This document shows, in pieces, positions 52,126 through 62,100 of a stretch of 64,000 nucleotides of DNA. The notes under the pieces were generated by a model. The model was not told where the DNA came from. It did not search any database and worked only from the letters and a program-made list of their open reading frames with translations. The stretch is from assembly GCA_023268155.1 (NCBI GenBank), contig JALNKM010000001.1, forward strand, positions 310,001 to 374,000, given 5' to 3'. How positions within the stretch are numbered: the stretch's first letter is position 1; the number at the start of each line of letters is the position of its first letter. The position numbers and the translations under genes are program-made. The stretch is from Candidatus Geocrenenecus huangii. Lineage in GTDB: Archaea > Thermoproteota > Nitrososphaeria_A > Caldarchaeales > Wolframiiraptoraceae.

Positions 52126-53553
52126 GTGGAGAGAGGGATTTCCAACCCGAAATATAGGATTGAGAAGGATGCAATGGGTGAGGTGTATGTCCCCATAAAT
52201 GCTTATTACGGTGCTCAGACCTCCAGGGCAGTTGAGAACTTCAAGTTCTCCGAACTTCGTTTCCCCCGCGCGTTCATTAGAGCTCTGGGTCTAATAAAGG
52301 CTGGTGCGGCAAAGGCAAACATGGAGCTGGGTCTTCTTCCACGCCACCTAGGAGAAGCCATCTATACCGCAGCCCTCGAAGTTGCTGATGGACTTTACGA
52401 TGACCAGTTTGTTGTAGACGTCTTCCAGACTGGTTCTGGGACTTCTACAAACATGAATGCGAACGAGGTAATTGCCAGCAGAGCTTCAGAGCTGCTCGGC
52501 GGAAAGAGAGGGGATAAGATGCTGGTTCATCCTAACGACCATGTAAATATGTGTCAGTCTACGAATGATGTTATACCCACAGCTATCAGAGTTGCAGCGG
52601 CTTCGATGATTTATGACTCTCTTCTGAAAAAGCTGGACCTGCTGGCTAGTAACCTTGATAAGAAAGCGCAGGAGTTCAGGGACGTCGTAAAAAGTGGGAG
52701 GACCCACCTCAGAGATGCTGTTCCTATGACTCTAGGGCAGGAGTTCAATGGCTATGCAGAGATGATGAGGAAAGGGATTGACAGGATTAGGAAAGCTTCA
52801 GAAGCAATCCTAGAACTACCGATAGGCGGAACCGCCGTTGGGACGGGATTGAACGCTCATCCAGAATTTGCAGTGAAGGTTGTCAAATTTCTCTCCGATA
52901 CACTCAGAATACCGTTTACTATATCGAGGAGTAGGTTTGAGGCGATAGGCTCCCAGGATGCCTGCGTTGAATTAAGCGGGGCATTAAGATGCGTTGCAGG
53001 CAGCATACTTAAAATCTGTAACGATCTGAGACTACTTTCATCTGGACCTGTAACAGGTTTCGGAGAGATAGAGATCCCTGCAGTTCAGCCCGGCTCATCA
53101 ATAATGCCCGGCAAGGTGAACCCGGTGATAGTGGAAGCATCTATGCTTGCCGCTTGTATGGTTGTAGGCTATGATGCGGCAATATTCGAGGCCTCGCGCA
53201 TCGGAGAGCTTGAACTCAATATGGGTCTTCCACTCATAGCCTATTGTCTACTGAACTCTATAGACCTTCTATCGAGAACTGCGGACTCTCTGGCGGACAA
53301 GGTGATTCCGGGAATAGCTGCAAACGAAGAAAGATGCAGGCTTTACGCTGAGAGCAGCTTATCTATCATAACAGTCTTAGCGCCTATGATAGGGCATGAC
53401 ATGGCGGCTGAGATTGCTAAAAGAGTACTAAAGGAGAAGCGGCCAATCAAAGACATTGCAGTGGAGATAGGCATTGTGAGTGAGGAAGATGTAGATAAAG
53501 TATTTGATGTTCGCCGTATGGCTGAGGGTGGAATATTGACTATGAGGAAATAA
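52126..53553 (+). CDS. fumC: Fumarase class II (fumarase/aspartase superfamily)
   Basis: 475 codons from GTG 52126, about 25 bases after a CTTTTTAAGAG TATA-like element. YYGAQTSRAVENFKFS, TGSGTSTNMNANEVIASRA, HPNDHVNMCQSTND, GRTHLRDAVPMTLGQEFNGYA, GGTAVGTGLNAHPEFA and the catalytic loop GSSIMPGKVNP are all present. GKVNP and an ending with SLSIITVLAPMIGHDMAAEIAKRVL suit fumarase more than aspartase (which has PAKVNP). It interconverts fumarate and malate. An aspartase role cannot be fully excluded. Confidence 0.88.
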   Translation: MERGISNPKYRIEKDAMGEVYVPINAYYGAQTSRAVENFKFSELRFPRAFIRALGLIKAGAAKANMELGLLPRHLGEAIYTAALEVADGLYDDQFVVDVFQTGSGTSTNMNANEVIASRASELLGGKRGDKMLVHPNDHVNMCQSTNDVIPTAIRVAAASMIYDSLLKKLDLLASNLDKKAQEFRDVVKSGRTHLRDAVPMTLGQEFNGYAEMMRKGIDRIRKASEAILELPIGGTAVGTGLNAHPEFAVKVVKFLSDTLRIPFTISRSRFEAIGSQDACVELSGALRCVAGSILKICNDLRLLSSGPVTGFGEIEIPAVQPGSSIMPGKVNPVIVEASMLAACMVVGYDAAIFEASRIGELELNMGLPLIAYCLLNSIDLLSRTADSLADKVIPGIAANEERCRLYAESSLSIITVLAPMIGHDMAAEIAKRVLKEKRPIKDIAVEIGIVSEEDVDKVFDVRRMAEGGILTMRK

Positions 53554-53737
53554 TAGCAGCATGCTCATGGAAAATAAGTAGCTCGAGGTTAAGGCTTCCA
53601 AAATCATGCGAAGCTTCTAGCATAGCTACCAAGTAGTCTCAGGCCCTCTGCTAGTTAGCTAGTCAACATAATCTCCATATCTATTTTCTAAAACATGAGA
53701 CTGATTGTTAAGAGCTTTAGTCGATTCTTACCTATAG

Positions 53738-55333
53738 TCATTCGACTACTTTGGTTCTAGCCTGTTCTCTCAAGAAGGTTAACAGGTAGTGAGGGCCACC
53801 TACACCCTTCCCAGTAGCGCCGCTTGCTTTCCAGCCTACAAATGTCTGGGCTCCAGGCCAAGCCCCTGTGGTTGAGCCGCCTCTCCTGTTAGCGTAGACT
53901 ACGCCGAATTGTATATTGTTGAAGAAGTATTCAACCTCTTTTTCATCTTCAGAGAATATTCCAGCGGTAAGTCCATACTCAGTGTTGTTCGCTTCTCTAA
54001 GCGCATCCTCAAGTTTCTCAAATTCGGAGACGACGAGTATTGGCAGGAAAAGCTCCTCTTTGAAGAGTGTGTGGACGCGTGGAAGATCATCTATTATGGT
54101 TGGCTGAACATAGAAGCCTTTATCGTACTCGCTTCCACTCAACACCTCGCCCCCGAAGAGTATTCTGCCACCATCTTTCCTAGCTATCTCCACATATCGT
54201 TTAAAGTTCTCTACAGCTTTTTTATTTATGACTGGACCCATGAAGATCTCCCTCTTACGTGGGTCTCCTATCTTCAACATGCTCGTCTCTTTGACGAGTT
54301 CCTGGATAAATCTATCCTTGACCCCTTTCTGGACATAGATTCTCGACGTCGCTGAACATTTCTGTCCACAGTACCCGAAGGCTGCTCTGATAACGCCCAT
54401 CACCGCCTTCTTTATGTCTGCTTTATCAGTCACAATAGTCGGGTTCTTGCTCCCCATCTCAAGCACTATCGGCTTAGGATAAAGCTGTGAGCTGGTAAAC
54501 TTCCTGTAAAGCCTCATCCCAACATCTCTCGAGCCTGTGAAAGCTATGCCATCAACATTGGGGTTCATGGTTATTTCATCCTCAAAGGCATCACCGGATC
54601 CTGTGATATAGTTTATTGCTCCCGCAGGAACTTCAGCGTCTCTAAATACTCTATATAGCATGAGGCCTGATAGAGGCGCCTCGCTGGCCGGTTTAAAGAC
54701 TACAGTGTTTCCTGTTATCAAGGCTCCAAGTATCATTCCGTTTGCCAGCATGAATGGGAAGTTGAAGGGTGAAATAACAATCCATACACCGTAGGGTCTT
54801 GCCACTATTCTGCAGATCTCGCCAGGCCCACCTGGCCCCATCTCCTTATCATAACCATTATTCTCCTCCATTATCTTTGCATAGTATCTTAAGGCGTCAA
54901 TCGCCTCCCAGCATTCAGCCAATGCTTCAAGCCTATTTTTCCCTGACTCGTAAGTTATAATCGCAGCTATCTCAAACTTTCTCTCATCAACTATCTCTGC
55001 AACCCTCCTGATTATCCTCACTCTTTCCCGCCAGTCTACGGCAGACCATTCTACGAACTTTTCCTTAGCTATCTCGATAGCTTGACGCATATGCTTCGAG
55101 TTTCCTCTTTGAAAATATCCAACAACTATGGAGGTATCTATGGGGCTTCTCTTCTCAAACTCTCCATCCTCAGAAAATAATTCTTCGTCTCCGACATGTA
55201 TTGGATAATGCCTTTTAAGATAAGTTTTCTCAACTTTTTCTAAAGCTTTTTCATAGGCTGGGTGAATTTCTTCATCAGCAATTAGGGAAACATAAGTGAT
55301 CTTCTGCCTTCCAGCTTTGTTCTTACCAATCAT
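53738..55333 (-). CDS. 1-pyrroline-5-carboxylate dehydrogenase (PruA/RocA type)
   Basis: 531 residues. The long N-terminal part with KRHYPIHVGDEELF and EKRSPIDTSIVVGYFQRG is typical of P5C dehydrogenases. ISPFNFPFMLANGMILGALITGNTVVFKPASEAP, FTGSRDVGMRLYRK, EMGSKNPTIV and the catalytic Cys box GYCGQKCSATSR follow, then RIYVQKGVKDRF. It ends RRGGSTTGAWPGAQTFVGWKASGATGKGVGGPHYL, the RocA-type C-terminus. It oxidises glutamate-semialdehyde to glutamate in proline or arginine breakdown. No proline dehydrogenase is in view. Confidence 0.9.
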   Translation of the reverse strand: MIGKNKAGRQKITYVSLIADEEIHPAYEKALEKVEKTYLKRHYPIHVGDEELFSEDGEFEKRSPIDTSIVVGYFQRGNSKHMRQAIEIAKEKFVEWSAVDWRERVRIIRRVAEIVDERKFEIAAIITYESGKNRLEALAECWEAIDALRYYAKIMEENNGYDKEMGPGGPGEICRIVARPYGVWIVISPFNFPFMLANGMILGALITGNTVVFKPASEAPLSGLMLYRVFRDAEVPAGAINYITGSGDAFEDEITMNPNVDGIAFTGSRDVGMRLYRKFTSSQLYPKPIVLEMGSKNPTIVTDKADIKKAVMGVIRAAFGYCGQKCSATSRIYVQKGVKDRFIQELVKETSMLKIGDPRKREIFMGPVINKKAVENFKRYVEIARKDGGRILFGGEVLSGSEYDKGFYVQPTIIDDLPRVHTLFKEELFLPILVVSEFEKLEDALREANNTEYGLTAGIFSEDEKEVEYFFNNIQFGVVYANRRGGSTTGAWPGAQTFVGWKASGATGKGVGGPHYLLTFLREQARTKVVE

Positions 55334-55561
55334 CTTCTATTCCCATCACTTATAGTTATCTGCATCACTTCATAAATACGCTTTTGTAGATAACGTGAAG
55401 AGGATATTAGAGAACATATAATAAGAGCAATTACGCATCGTGTATGAATATCCTCTACAGTTACCTTGAGTCTTCTTTTTCAACCATCTTTATGAGATAA
55501 GGGAGAAGCATAGATACAGCCCTTCATCGTCTCTCAGACTTTGTGGAGGATTGTTTAAAAA

Positions 55562-56140
55562 TTAAAGTTTAGAGATGAATCTGTTGCCTTTTATGTAGAA
55601 TCTTAGTTTTTCCTGTAAGTCTCTCCTAACACCTATTCTATGAGAGGATTCTATTTCAAAATTTTCTCTAACCCCTTGAACGATTAAAAGCTCACTATTA
55701 CTGTCCGTAACGTCAACCCCACTCAGTTTATTTGTTATAGCAAAAGCTTTAGTAAGTCTTCCAGGTCCACTTGTCAAGGAACATATGTTCTCCACCTTTC
55801 TATTCTTCATCATTATCTCTATTCCCTGTATTGGCTCTAATGCTCTTATCAAGACTGCTCCTACACCTCCTGAAGAATGTGAAACTATGTTTAAGAGCCA
55901 GTTACCGTGAACCATGTAGATGAATGTCTTCCCAACTTCCAGAAACATTAATTCATTAAATATTTTCCTCCCTGTATATGCTCTCGATGCAGGATCGTTT
56001 TCCCCATAGTATGCTTCGGTCTCAACTATCCTACCAATTAGCAAATGTTTTCTAAGTCTTCTCACCAACATGTTTCCAAGTAGATCTTTAGCGACAAGTG
56101 CTGGGTCCCTTTCGTAGAATGATCTTGGGAGGATCTTCAC
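55562..56140 (-). CDS. DNA-3-methyladenine glycosylase (AAG/MPG family)
   Basis: 192 residues, normal for the family. The start MKILPRSFYERDPALVAKDLLGNMLVRRL matches the family's FxxxxxxxVAxxLLGxxLV. RIVETEAYYGENDPASRAYTGR holds the catalytic Glu, and FLEVGKTFIYMVHGNWLLNIVS, GAVLIRALEP and SGPGRLTKAFAI (SGPGKLxxALGI) follow. It removes alkylated purines from DNA in base-excision repair. Complete. Confidence 0.93.
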   Translation of the reverse strand: MKILPRSFYERDPALVAKDLLGNMLVRRLRKHLLIGRIVETEAYYGENDPASRAYTGRKIFNELMFLEVGKTFIYMVHGNWLLNIVSHSSGGVGAVLIRALEPIQGIEIMMKNRKVENICSLTSGPGRLTKAFAITNKLSGVDVTDSNSELLIVQGVRENFEIESSHRIGVRRDLQEKLRFYIKGNRFISKL

Positions 56141-56193
56141 AAGCTTAATTACAACTTAAGTAACCGATAAGCGTTTACCTAGTGAGTTCTCAA

Positions 56194-56439
56194 TTATAGA
56201 TAAGCTTCCGTATATTCAGCTCTTTTCCTCTTCTTCTTGCTAAGCCATGCTTTTATGAATTCTTCTATTAAATGTCTATTGTATGGATCTTTCCATGAAC
56301 TTTCTAGAGCTTGACACTCATCTCTAGCACCGACTAACCCGAAATACGTTAATAAGTCATAGTATAATTCTTGTATTTCTGGTTTAGCCAACCAGATACC
56401 CATCTGGGAAAGTATGGTCATTAACACTAAGATACTCAT
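56194..56439 (-). CDS. Small hypothetical protein
   Basis: 81 residues, 54 bases upstream of the glycosylase gene on the same strand, so possibly co-transcribed. An N-terminal hydrophobic stretch (LVLMTILSQMGIWLA), a middle LYYDLLTYFGLVG and a basic end (AWLSKKKRKRAE). One Cys. No family recognised; a TATA-like CCGTCTCCATATATC lies upstream. Confidence 0.5.
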   Translation of the reverse strand: MSILVLMTILSQMGIWLAKPEIQELYYDLLTYFGLVGARDECQALESSWKDPYNRHLIEEFIKAWLSKKKRKRAEYTEAYL

Positions 56440-56707
56440 TTATACCTACTAAAGATATATGGAGACGGTATAAAAAATTTATTACTAAATTGAGCCAAAT
56501 CGATCTAGCGTATAATAATATGAGTCGAGTTGCCTAAAGATTTTATGAATTCATTTCAAAAATATTTGAAGTTAGTTGGTAGAGAACGATTCTCGAAAAA
56601 TTGAAGGGATAGATGATTTGGTAAAAGATACATTTGATTTAAATATTCTTAGGTAACTTTAATCAAAGCAGATGTTACTGTAGGTATGGGTAGCTTACAT
56701 AGTTTAG

Positions 56708-57716
56708 AAGAGACTAAATAAATCATGTAATTATAATTCCTCGTTATTATCAACCATTCAAGAAGCTATTGAATCAGCAAATACAAACGACGTCATACAC
56801 GTGAAAAATGGAATATACAAGGAGAACATCATAATTGACAAAACATTATGGCTGGTAGGTGAAGACTCAGATAAAGTGATTATAGATGGCGGAGGTCAGG
56901 ATTTCACTATAATTGTTAAAGCTGAACGAGTCATCATTACAAGATTTACTATTATGGGAGAGAGTTCTAAAAGGGGAATAATAGGCAGAGGGGTTGGTTT
57001 AAAGCTGCATAGAGCAAATAGGTCGAGAATAGTAAAAATGTGATTAAAGAGAATAGGATGGGCATATACCTCCACTCTACACATGAAGTGGTCATCGCAG
57101 ATAACGTCATAAAAGATGATAGAGAGGGGACATACTTATACAACTCGACTAATAACCACATATTAAACAATATTGTCCCCGACAATGAATACTTTCCAAT
57201 TCAACTCTTTTCATCAACTCTAAACAATCTAATAAATAATACTATATCTCATAATTGTATAGGGATTTACTTTTATAGATACTCAGCTGAAAATATCGTT
57301 GAACATAATAAGATAAAAGAGGGCGGGTTATTCATAGTAGACTCGACAGATAATAAAGTCTTAGATAACATTTTAGAATATAGAGGATTATATGTAACAG
57401 ACCCAGGTAATAAGATTAAGAATAACACTCTTAATGGAAAACAATTAATCTATCTGGAAGGAGCGACAGACAAAGTAATTGAGGATGCTGGGCAACTCAT
57501 ACTCTTTCAGTGTAGTAACATAACTTTGAGAAACTTAAGAATCCAGATAGCTGGAGTCGCAGTTTTTTATGGAATACGAATTCTAGCAGAATACTAATCC
57601 TCGGAATACTAATCCTCCACTCATCTAGAAATAATATTCACGATAACGAGTTCTACTATAACTCATTCAACGTCTCCGCTTATAACTCAACTATTGAACA
57701 TGGTGTTAAACTGTAA
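56708..57716 (+). pseudogene. Decayed NosD-like right-handed beta-helix (PbH1 repeat) surface protein
   Basis: Three frames carry one continuous protein. Frame 1 (to 57043): TIQEAIESANTNDVIHVKNGIYKENIIIDKTLWLVGE, the NosD opening, then GGGQDFTIIVKA. A deletion of one A in the run at 57034-57038 shifts to frame 2 (to 57597): NRMGIYLHSTHEVVIADNVIKDD, STNNHILNNIV, CIGIYFYRYSAENIVEHNKI, repeated PbH1 coils. A second shift near the T run at 57563-57568 leads to frame 3, SSRNNIHDNEFYYNSFNVSAYNS, ending 57716. No start codon or signal peptide precedes frame 1. Both shifts are at homopolymers, so error is possible; the missing 5' end favours decay. Confidence 0.8.
57589..57618 (+). repeat. 15-bp tandem duplication inside the beta-helix pseudogene
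   Basis: GAATACTAATCCTCG is followed at once by GAATACTAATCCTCC, 14 of 15 bases the same. In the reading frame it gives RILILG-ILIL and looks like replication slippage in a gene no longer under selection. Confidence 0.8.
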
Positions 57717-57823
57717 TATGTTAAAAGAGTTGGACTACCATGCTAATGCTAAGGATATCGGTCGAATAGAGGATCCAGCTTCAATGATAAAATTTATTAT
57801 TTTGGTAGATAAGCCATCCTACT

Positions 57824-58465
57824 ATGGGTATTTTGCAAGGTCTAACTTACTATCTTACAAGTTTTATTGAAGAATTTGGAGTGATCGGAATATTCTTGAC
57901 TATGACGGCTGAGAGCTGCTTGATACCCATACCGAGCGAGATCGTTATGCCCTTCTCAGGTTATGTCGCATGGATAAATGATTCAGAAAACTTTCTAATA
58001 GAAGCATCGATTGTAGCATCCGTGGGGAATCTAGCTGGGTCTATAATCCTCTACTATATTGGTGCGAGGATTGGAAGACCATTTATAGAAAGATATGGGA
58101 AGTATTTTTTAGTACGCGAGCATGAGTTCGAGTATGCGGAAAGATTATTCGAGAAATATGGGTTGTATGCTGTCTTCTTCGGAAGGATGATGCCTGCTGT
58201 TAGAACTGTGATTTCTCTTCCGGCTGGCATATTCAAGATGAACATGGTAAAATTTACTGTATTAACCTTAATCGGCTCAATACCATGGAACTTCACGCTA
58301 ACATATCTAGGCTTCACGCTGGGCCCGTACTGGACGATCCTGCTAGACTACTCAGCATACATCGACCCATTGATCATAGCTATCGCGATAATCCTAGTCG
58401 CAGTCATTATATTCAGATCTAGGAGAGAAATCTCAAAGAAGAGGCACACTCTACCTTACACTTAG
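57824..58465 (+). CDS. DedA-family membrane protein
   Basis: 213 residues with four to five membrane segments. DedA landmarks: FLTMTAESCLIPIPSEIVMPFSGYVA (the E-x3-P-x-P re-entrant loop), GNLAGSIILYYIGARIGRPFIERYGKYFLV, FEKYGLYAVFFGRMMPAVRTVISLPAGIFKMNMVKFT (the family's FxGRFxPxxRxxxxxxAGxxxM), and GSIPWNFTLTYLGFTLG. The family flips phospholipids or carries isoprenoid phosphates. Complete. Confidence 0.92.
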   Translation: MGILQGLTYYLTSFIEEFGVIGIFLTMTAESCLIPIPSEIVMPFSGYVAWINDSENFLIEASIVASVGNLAGSIILYYIGARIGRPFIERYGKYFLVREHEFEYAERLFEKYGLYAVFFGRMMPAVRTVISLPAGIFKMNMVKFTVLTLIGSIPWNFTLTYLGFTLGPYWTILLDYSAYIDPLIIAIAIILVAVIIFRSRREISKKRHTLPYT

Positions 58466-58687
58466 ATTATTGTTAAAACTCTACATCAGTCACCTAATGA
58501 AGCATTGAGATGCCTTTTTGATCTAGGAAATATTTTTGTGTAGGCTCCTAAACAAGAGTAATGTCCGACTGTTTTCCAGTTACCTTTAAAATTATAAAGT
58601 ATGATGAGAAGGTATTTCGAATTCGGGGTACTTCGACTTCATCTGTAGATGACTTGTATTTTCTCTGTTCCTAGATGGATTGTTAGA

Positions 58688-59053
58688 TTATTTTGTTAGA
58701 CGATATGCATCATAAGTCTGCAGGATCCATAGTGTGAATATAGAGAAGATATTGACCATGAGCAGAATTCTACCTAGATTACCGATAAGGTTCTCAGTTA
58801 TGAACAACATCGATAAACGGAGCACAACCCCAGTTACTAGTAGCAATATTCCTCTTAGAATTCTTCCAATGTAAAAGTGTCCTAGTCCCAGCAAGAAAAC
58901 ACCACCGATAAATGCTAGGACGATTGCAATGAACGTGTTCTTCTTTTTCCTCTTTATTGTTGATGATGCTTGCTCGGGTGTAGTTGCAGTATTCAAAAGA
59001 AGATGAAATGAATTTTCAACCTCTTCATCATTCTTAGAGGGCCGAAAATGCAT
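58688..59053 (-). CDS. TM2-domain-like membrane protein
   Basis: 121 residues. After a polar, charged 38-residue N-terminus comes the TM2 pattern: AIVLAFIGGVFLLGLGHFYIGRILRGILLLVTGVVL (GxFGxHxFYxGxxxxGxxxLxTxG), then a second and third helix ending ILQTYDAYRL (usual WxIxDxxxxxx). Two to three membrane helices. Function unknown; a divergent partner of the following large exoprotein gene. Confidence 0.7.
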   Translation of the reverse strand: MHFRPSKNDEEVENSFHLLLNTATTPEQASSTIKRKKKNTFIAIVLAFIGGVFLLGLGHFYIGRILRGILLLVTGVVLRLSMLFITENLIGNLGRILLMVNIFSIFTLWILQTYDAYRLTK

Positions 59054-59176
59054 ATTTTCACATGATATTCATGTTTAGCAGCCATATAAGTCTTCTGAAT
59101 AACGGATAACCCGACATCGATGGTCTCCTGCGTTTTATGCGGTGGATTTTCCTGAGACATTAGAAACTATTATATA

Positions 59177-62100
59177 ATGGTACGTACTCTTTTAGACGAG
59201 GTCCTTGGAGTGGTTTTTATCCATGTAAGAAAAGCCAAGTACCCCATTTTTTGCTTCATTATTATCATCATGTTGCTTCTCCCAATAAAAGGATACTTTT
59301 TGGAAAGATTTGTTTCTGCTGGAGGAGGAGCTTATGATTTCATAGAGCATGCTCCCGAAGCATCATGGACTAGCAGTGCGGGTCCTCTACCGTTTCCCGG
59401 AAGAGATGATGACCCGCGGGGTTTCGCATTATACAGATATAATTGGGTGCTAGAGGACGGGGGCAGAAGAGAGAGAATTTTAGAAACTCATCCACAGTGG
59501 CTTGATAAGAGGGGCTATATCATGGGGACTTATCCTGAGACAATAGTTCCGGAGAATGCCAAGCTGAACGTTGAGATAGGTTTTCTACAAGGAGCTTTGA
59601 ACACGGATGGCGTCATCTTCGAAGTGAGGTTCATGGATGAAGAAGGAAGTGTAACCACCTTAATGAGTCAACAAATATTATACGATAATAAGTTGGACTC
59701 ATTTACCCAAGACCTGCATTCACTAGCTGGTAAGATGGGACGGTTCATTCTATACGTTGGTGTTAAAGGAACTTCAGCCCAAGATTGGGCCGCTTGGGTA
59801 GAAGCAAAAATCGAGGTGTCCACATTTCCAGACCTAGTTGTCACCGACATATGGAGGGAGGGGGACATAATACATTATATGATGAAAAATATTGGAGATG
59901 AGGTAGTAGGAAGCCCGGGAAAACCTGCAACAATATACAACGACCTGATCATCGATGGCGTTAGGGTGGCGAGAGACAAGTTCCTCGGAACAATTGGTGT
60001 AAATCAAGAAGTAGAAAGAGTTTTCGAATATTATTGGCAAGCAAAACTTCAAGATCACGATATTAGGGTCTGCATGGATTCGGAGAACTCCGTCAAGGAA
60101 GGAAATGAGAAAAATAATTGCCGCGGGGAAAGATGGGTCTCATTAGCGGACTTAACAGTATCCTCTGTAAGCTTCTCACCTAAAAATCCTAAAGTAGGAG
60201 AAAAGGTCGATTTAACATTCGTCATCTCCAATTTAGGAAACTTTACTTCTGGTGCTTGCAGAGGAGCATTATTGATTGAAAAAACCGTCGTGCTATTAAC
60301 GGGTGTGACGGATTTGCCTCCTGGCGAGAGTAGGAAGATCGAATTAACATGGACTCCTGTAAGCGCAGGAACCCTAGAGATAGTATTTTATATTGATTAC
60401 GAGAATAATGTAAGGGAGTTTAAAGAGGATAATAATTACCTCAAGTTTAAAGTGGAAGTAGTCCCGGGAATTCCGATAAAACCTGAAAAACCCGACCTCG
60501 AAGCATTAGGCATATCCTGGGAGCCGGAGAGAATATCTGCTGGGGATAATGTTAAGCTAAAGCCTCTGATTCGGAATACTGGAAGTAGCTTATCTCCACC
60601 TTGTACAGTCGAGTTTAAAGTAAACGGGATCCATATAGGTTCGACAACTATACCGCGTATACCTGCGGGTGGTCAGCTAGAAGATGTTGCGGATATATCG
60701 TTATCTTGGGTACCACTGGAGGCAGGGACATATCAAGTTAGCTTCTTCGCTGATGCAAACAACGAAGTCGATGAAGTAGATGAGGAAAACAACGAGGTCG
60801 TGGTTTCGATCGAGGTTGGTCCGAAAATTATAGCTCCGCCTCCAACTGCAACCATGGCATTTATTGCTGGATACATAGAGAATTTCCCATATAATTCTGA
60901 TACTCTTAAAATAGAGTTGTGCGCAGCTAGGCAGGCTTGTGGATTTAGGATAGACCCAATTACAGGTGAAAGAACATGGTACTGTACGTCGGTCTGCATT
61001 GAGGGCACAGTCCCACATAGATACGAGGTGATGCCCACACAGATATTTAGAAAGTATTATTACTCTATTGGAGGATTAGATCCTTTTGGTAGTTATATTG
61101 TAAGGCCAGTTTATCAACGATGTGAGGGGCAGGAATGTGTGCTTGAATGTGAATGGAGAGGCATGTGGAATCCAGAATATGCCTTCGTCATAATGGAGGG
61201 GGGAAGCAAAAGTGCTAACTTTACATTTCAGCCACTGGGATTGGAGCCTCCGACGGTGGATATATCTTTCAGTAACGAGCATCCATCTGCGAATGAAGAT
61301 GTCGAGATAAGTGTTTCTGCAAGAGATGATAAAGGCGTAGAAAAAATGTTCATAAAAGTTGATGTCTCCTATTGGGATGGAAGTGTTACAGAAGGAGTGT
61401 GGAGAGAGATATCCTTTACAAGCAGCTATGATTCTTCAAGTAGAATGTATCATGCGCTAGGAAGAGAAGAGTTCTCCCAAGACAATGTACGTAGTATAGT
61501 AGTAAATGCAGTAGGCTGTGATATTGAAGGTAATAGAAGAATAAGCAGCCCAAGAGTGCTCCACTTTGGATGCCCGGACATCAATTTCCGATTTTCGATG
61601 AATGGAAGAATGATGGAGAGTGATTTGCCTATATTCGGTTTCCCTGACCGGGATGGAGATGGCCTAAACGATTGTTGGGAAGATGCTGCCATGAGACAGG
61701 TAAATCCTTACATAGAACTTGATGAATACGAAGATTTATTGGCTACTCTAGGAGATCACGTGGTCAATTTCGCTAGAATTACTCCATATCCAAGCAGGGA
61801 AAATCCAACCCACATATTATTCTACTATGTCGTGTCATGGAGTAGTGATTATGGACGTACAGTGGTAGTCACCTTTGAAGAACACCCTGGAGATACTGAA
61901 CCTCTTATAATGGCGTGGAGCGTAGTGGACGACCATACAATTGTTCTAGAGTATGTCTACATTGGAGCGCATGGAGGATGCTGTAAGCGGTATGATCTCT
62001 GGAGTGCTTATGGAACATCATGCAACGATGCAGGCGTCTGCAGCTTTAGCCAAGAAAAAGTTTTTGAGCAAACCCTCTGCTCGAACTTAAGATTCCGTAA

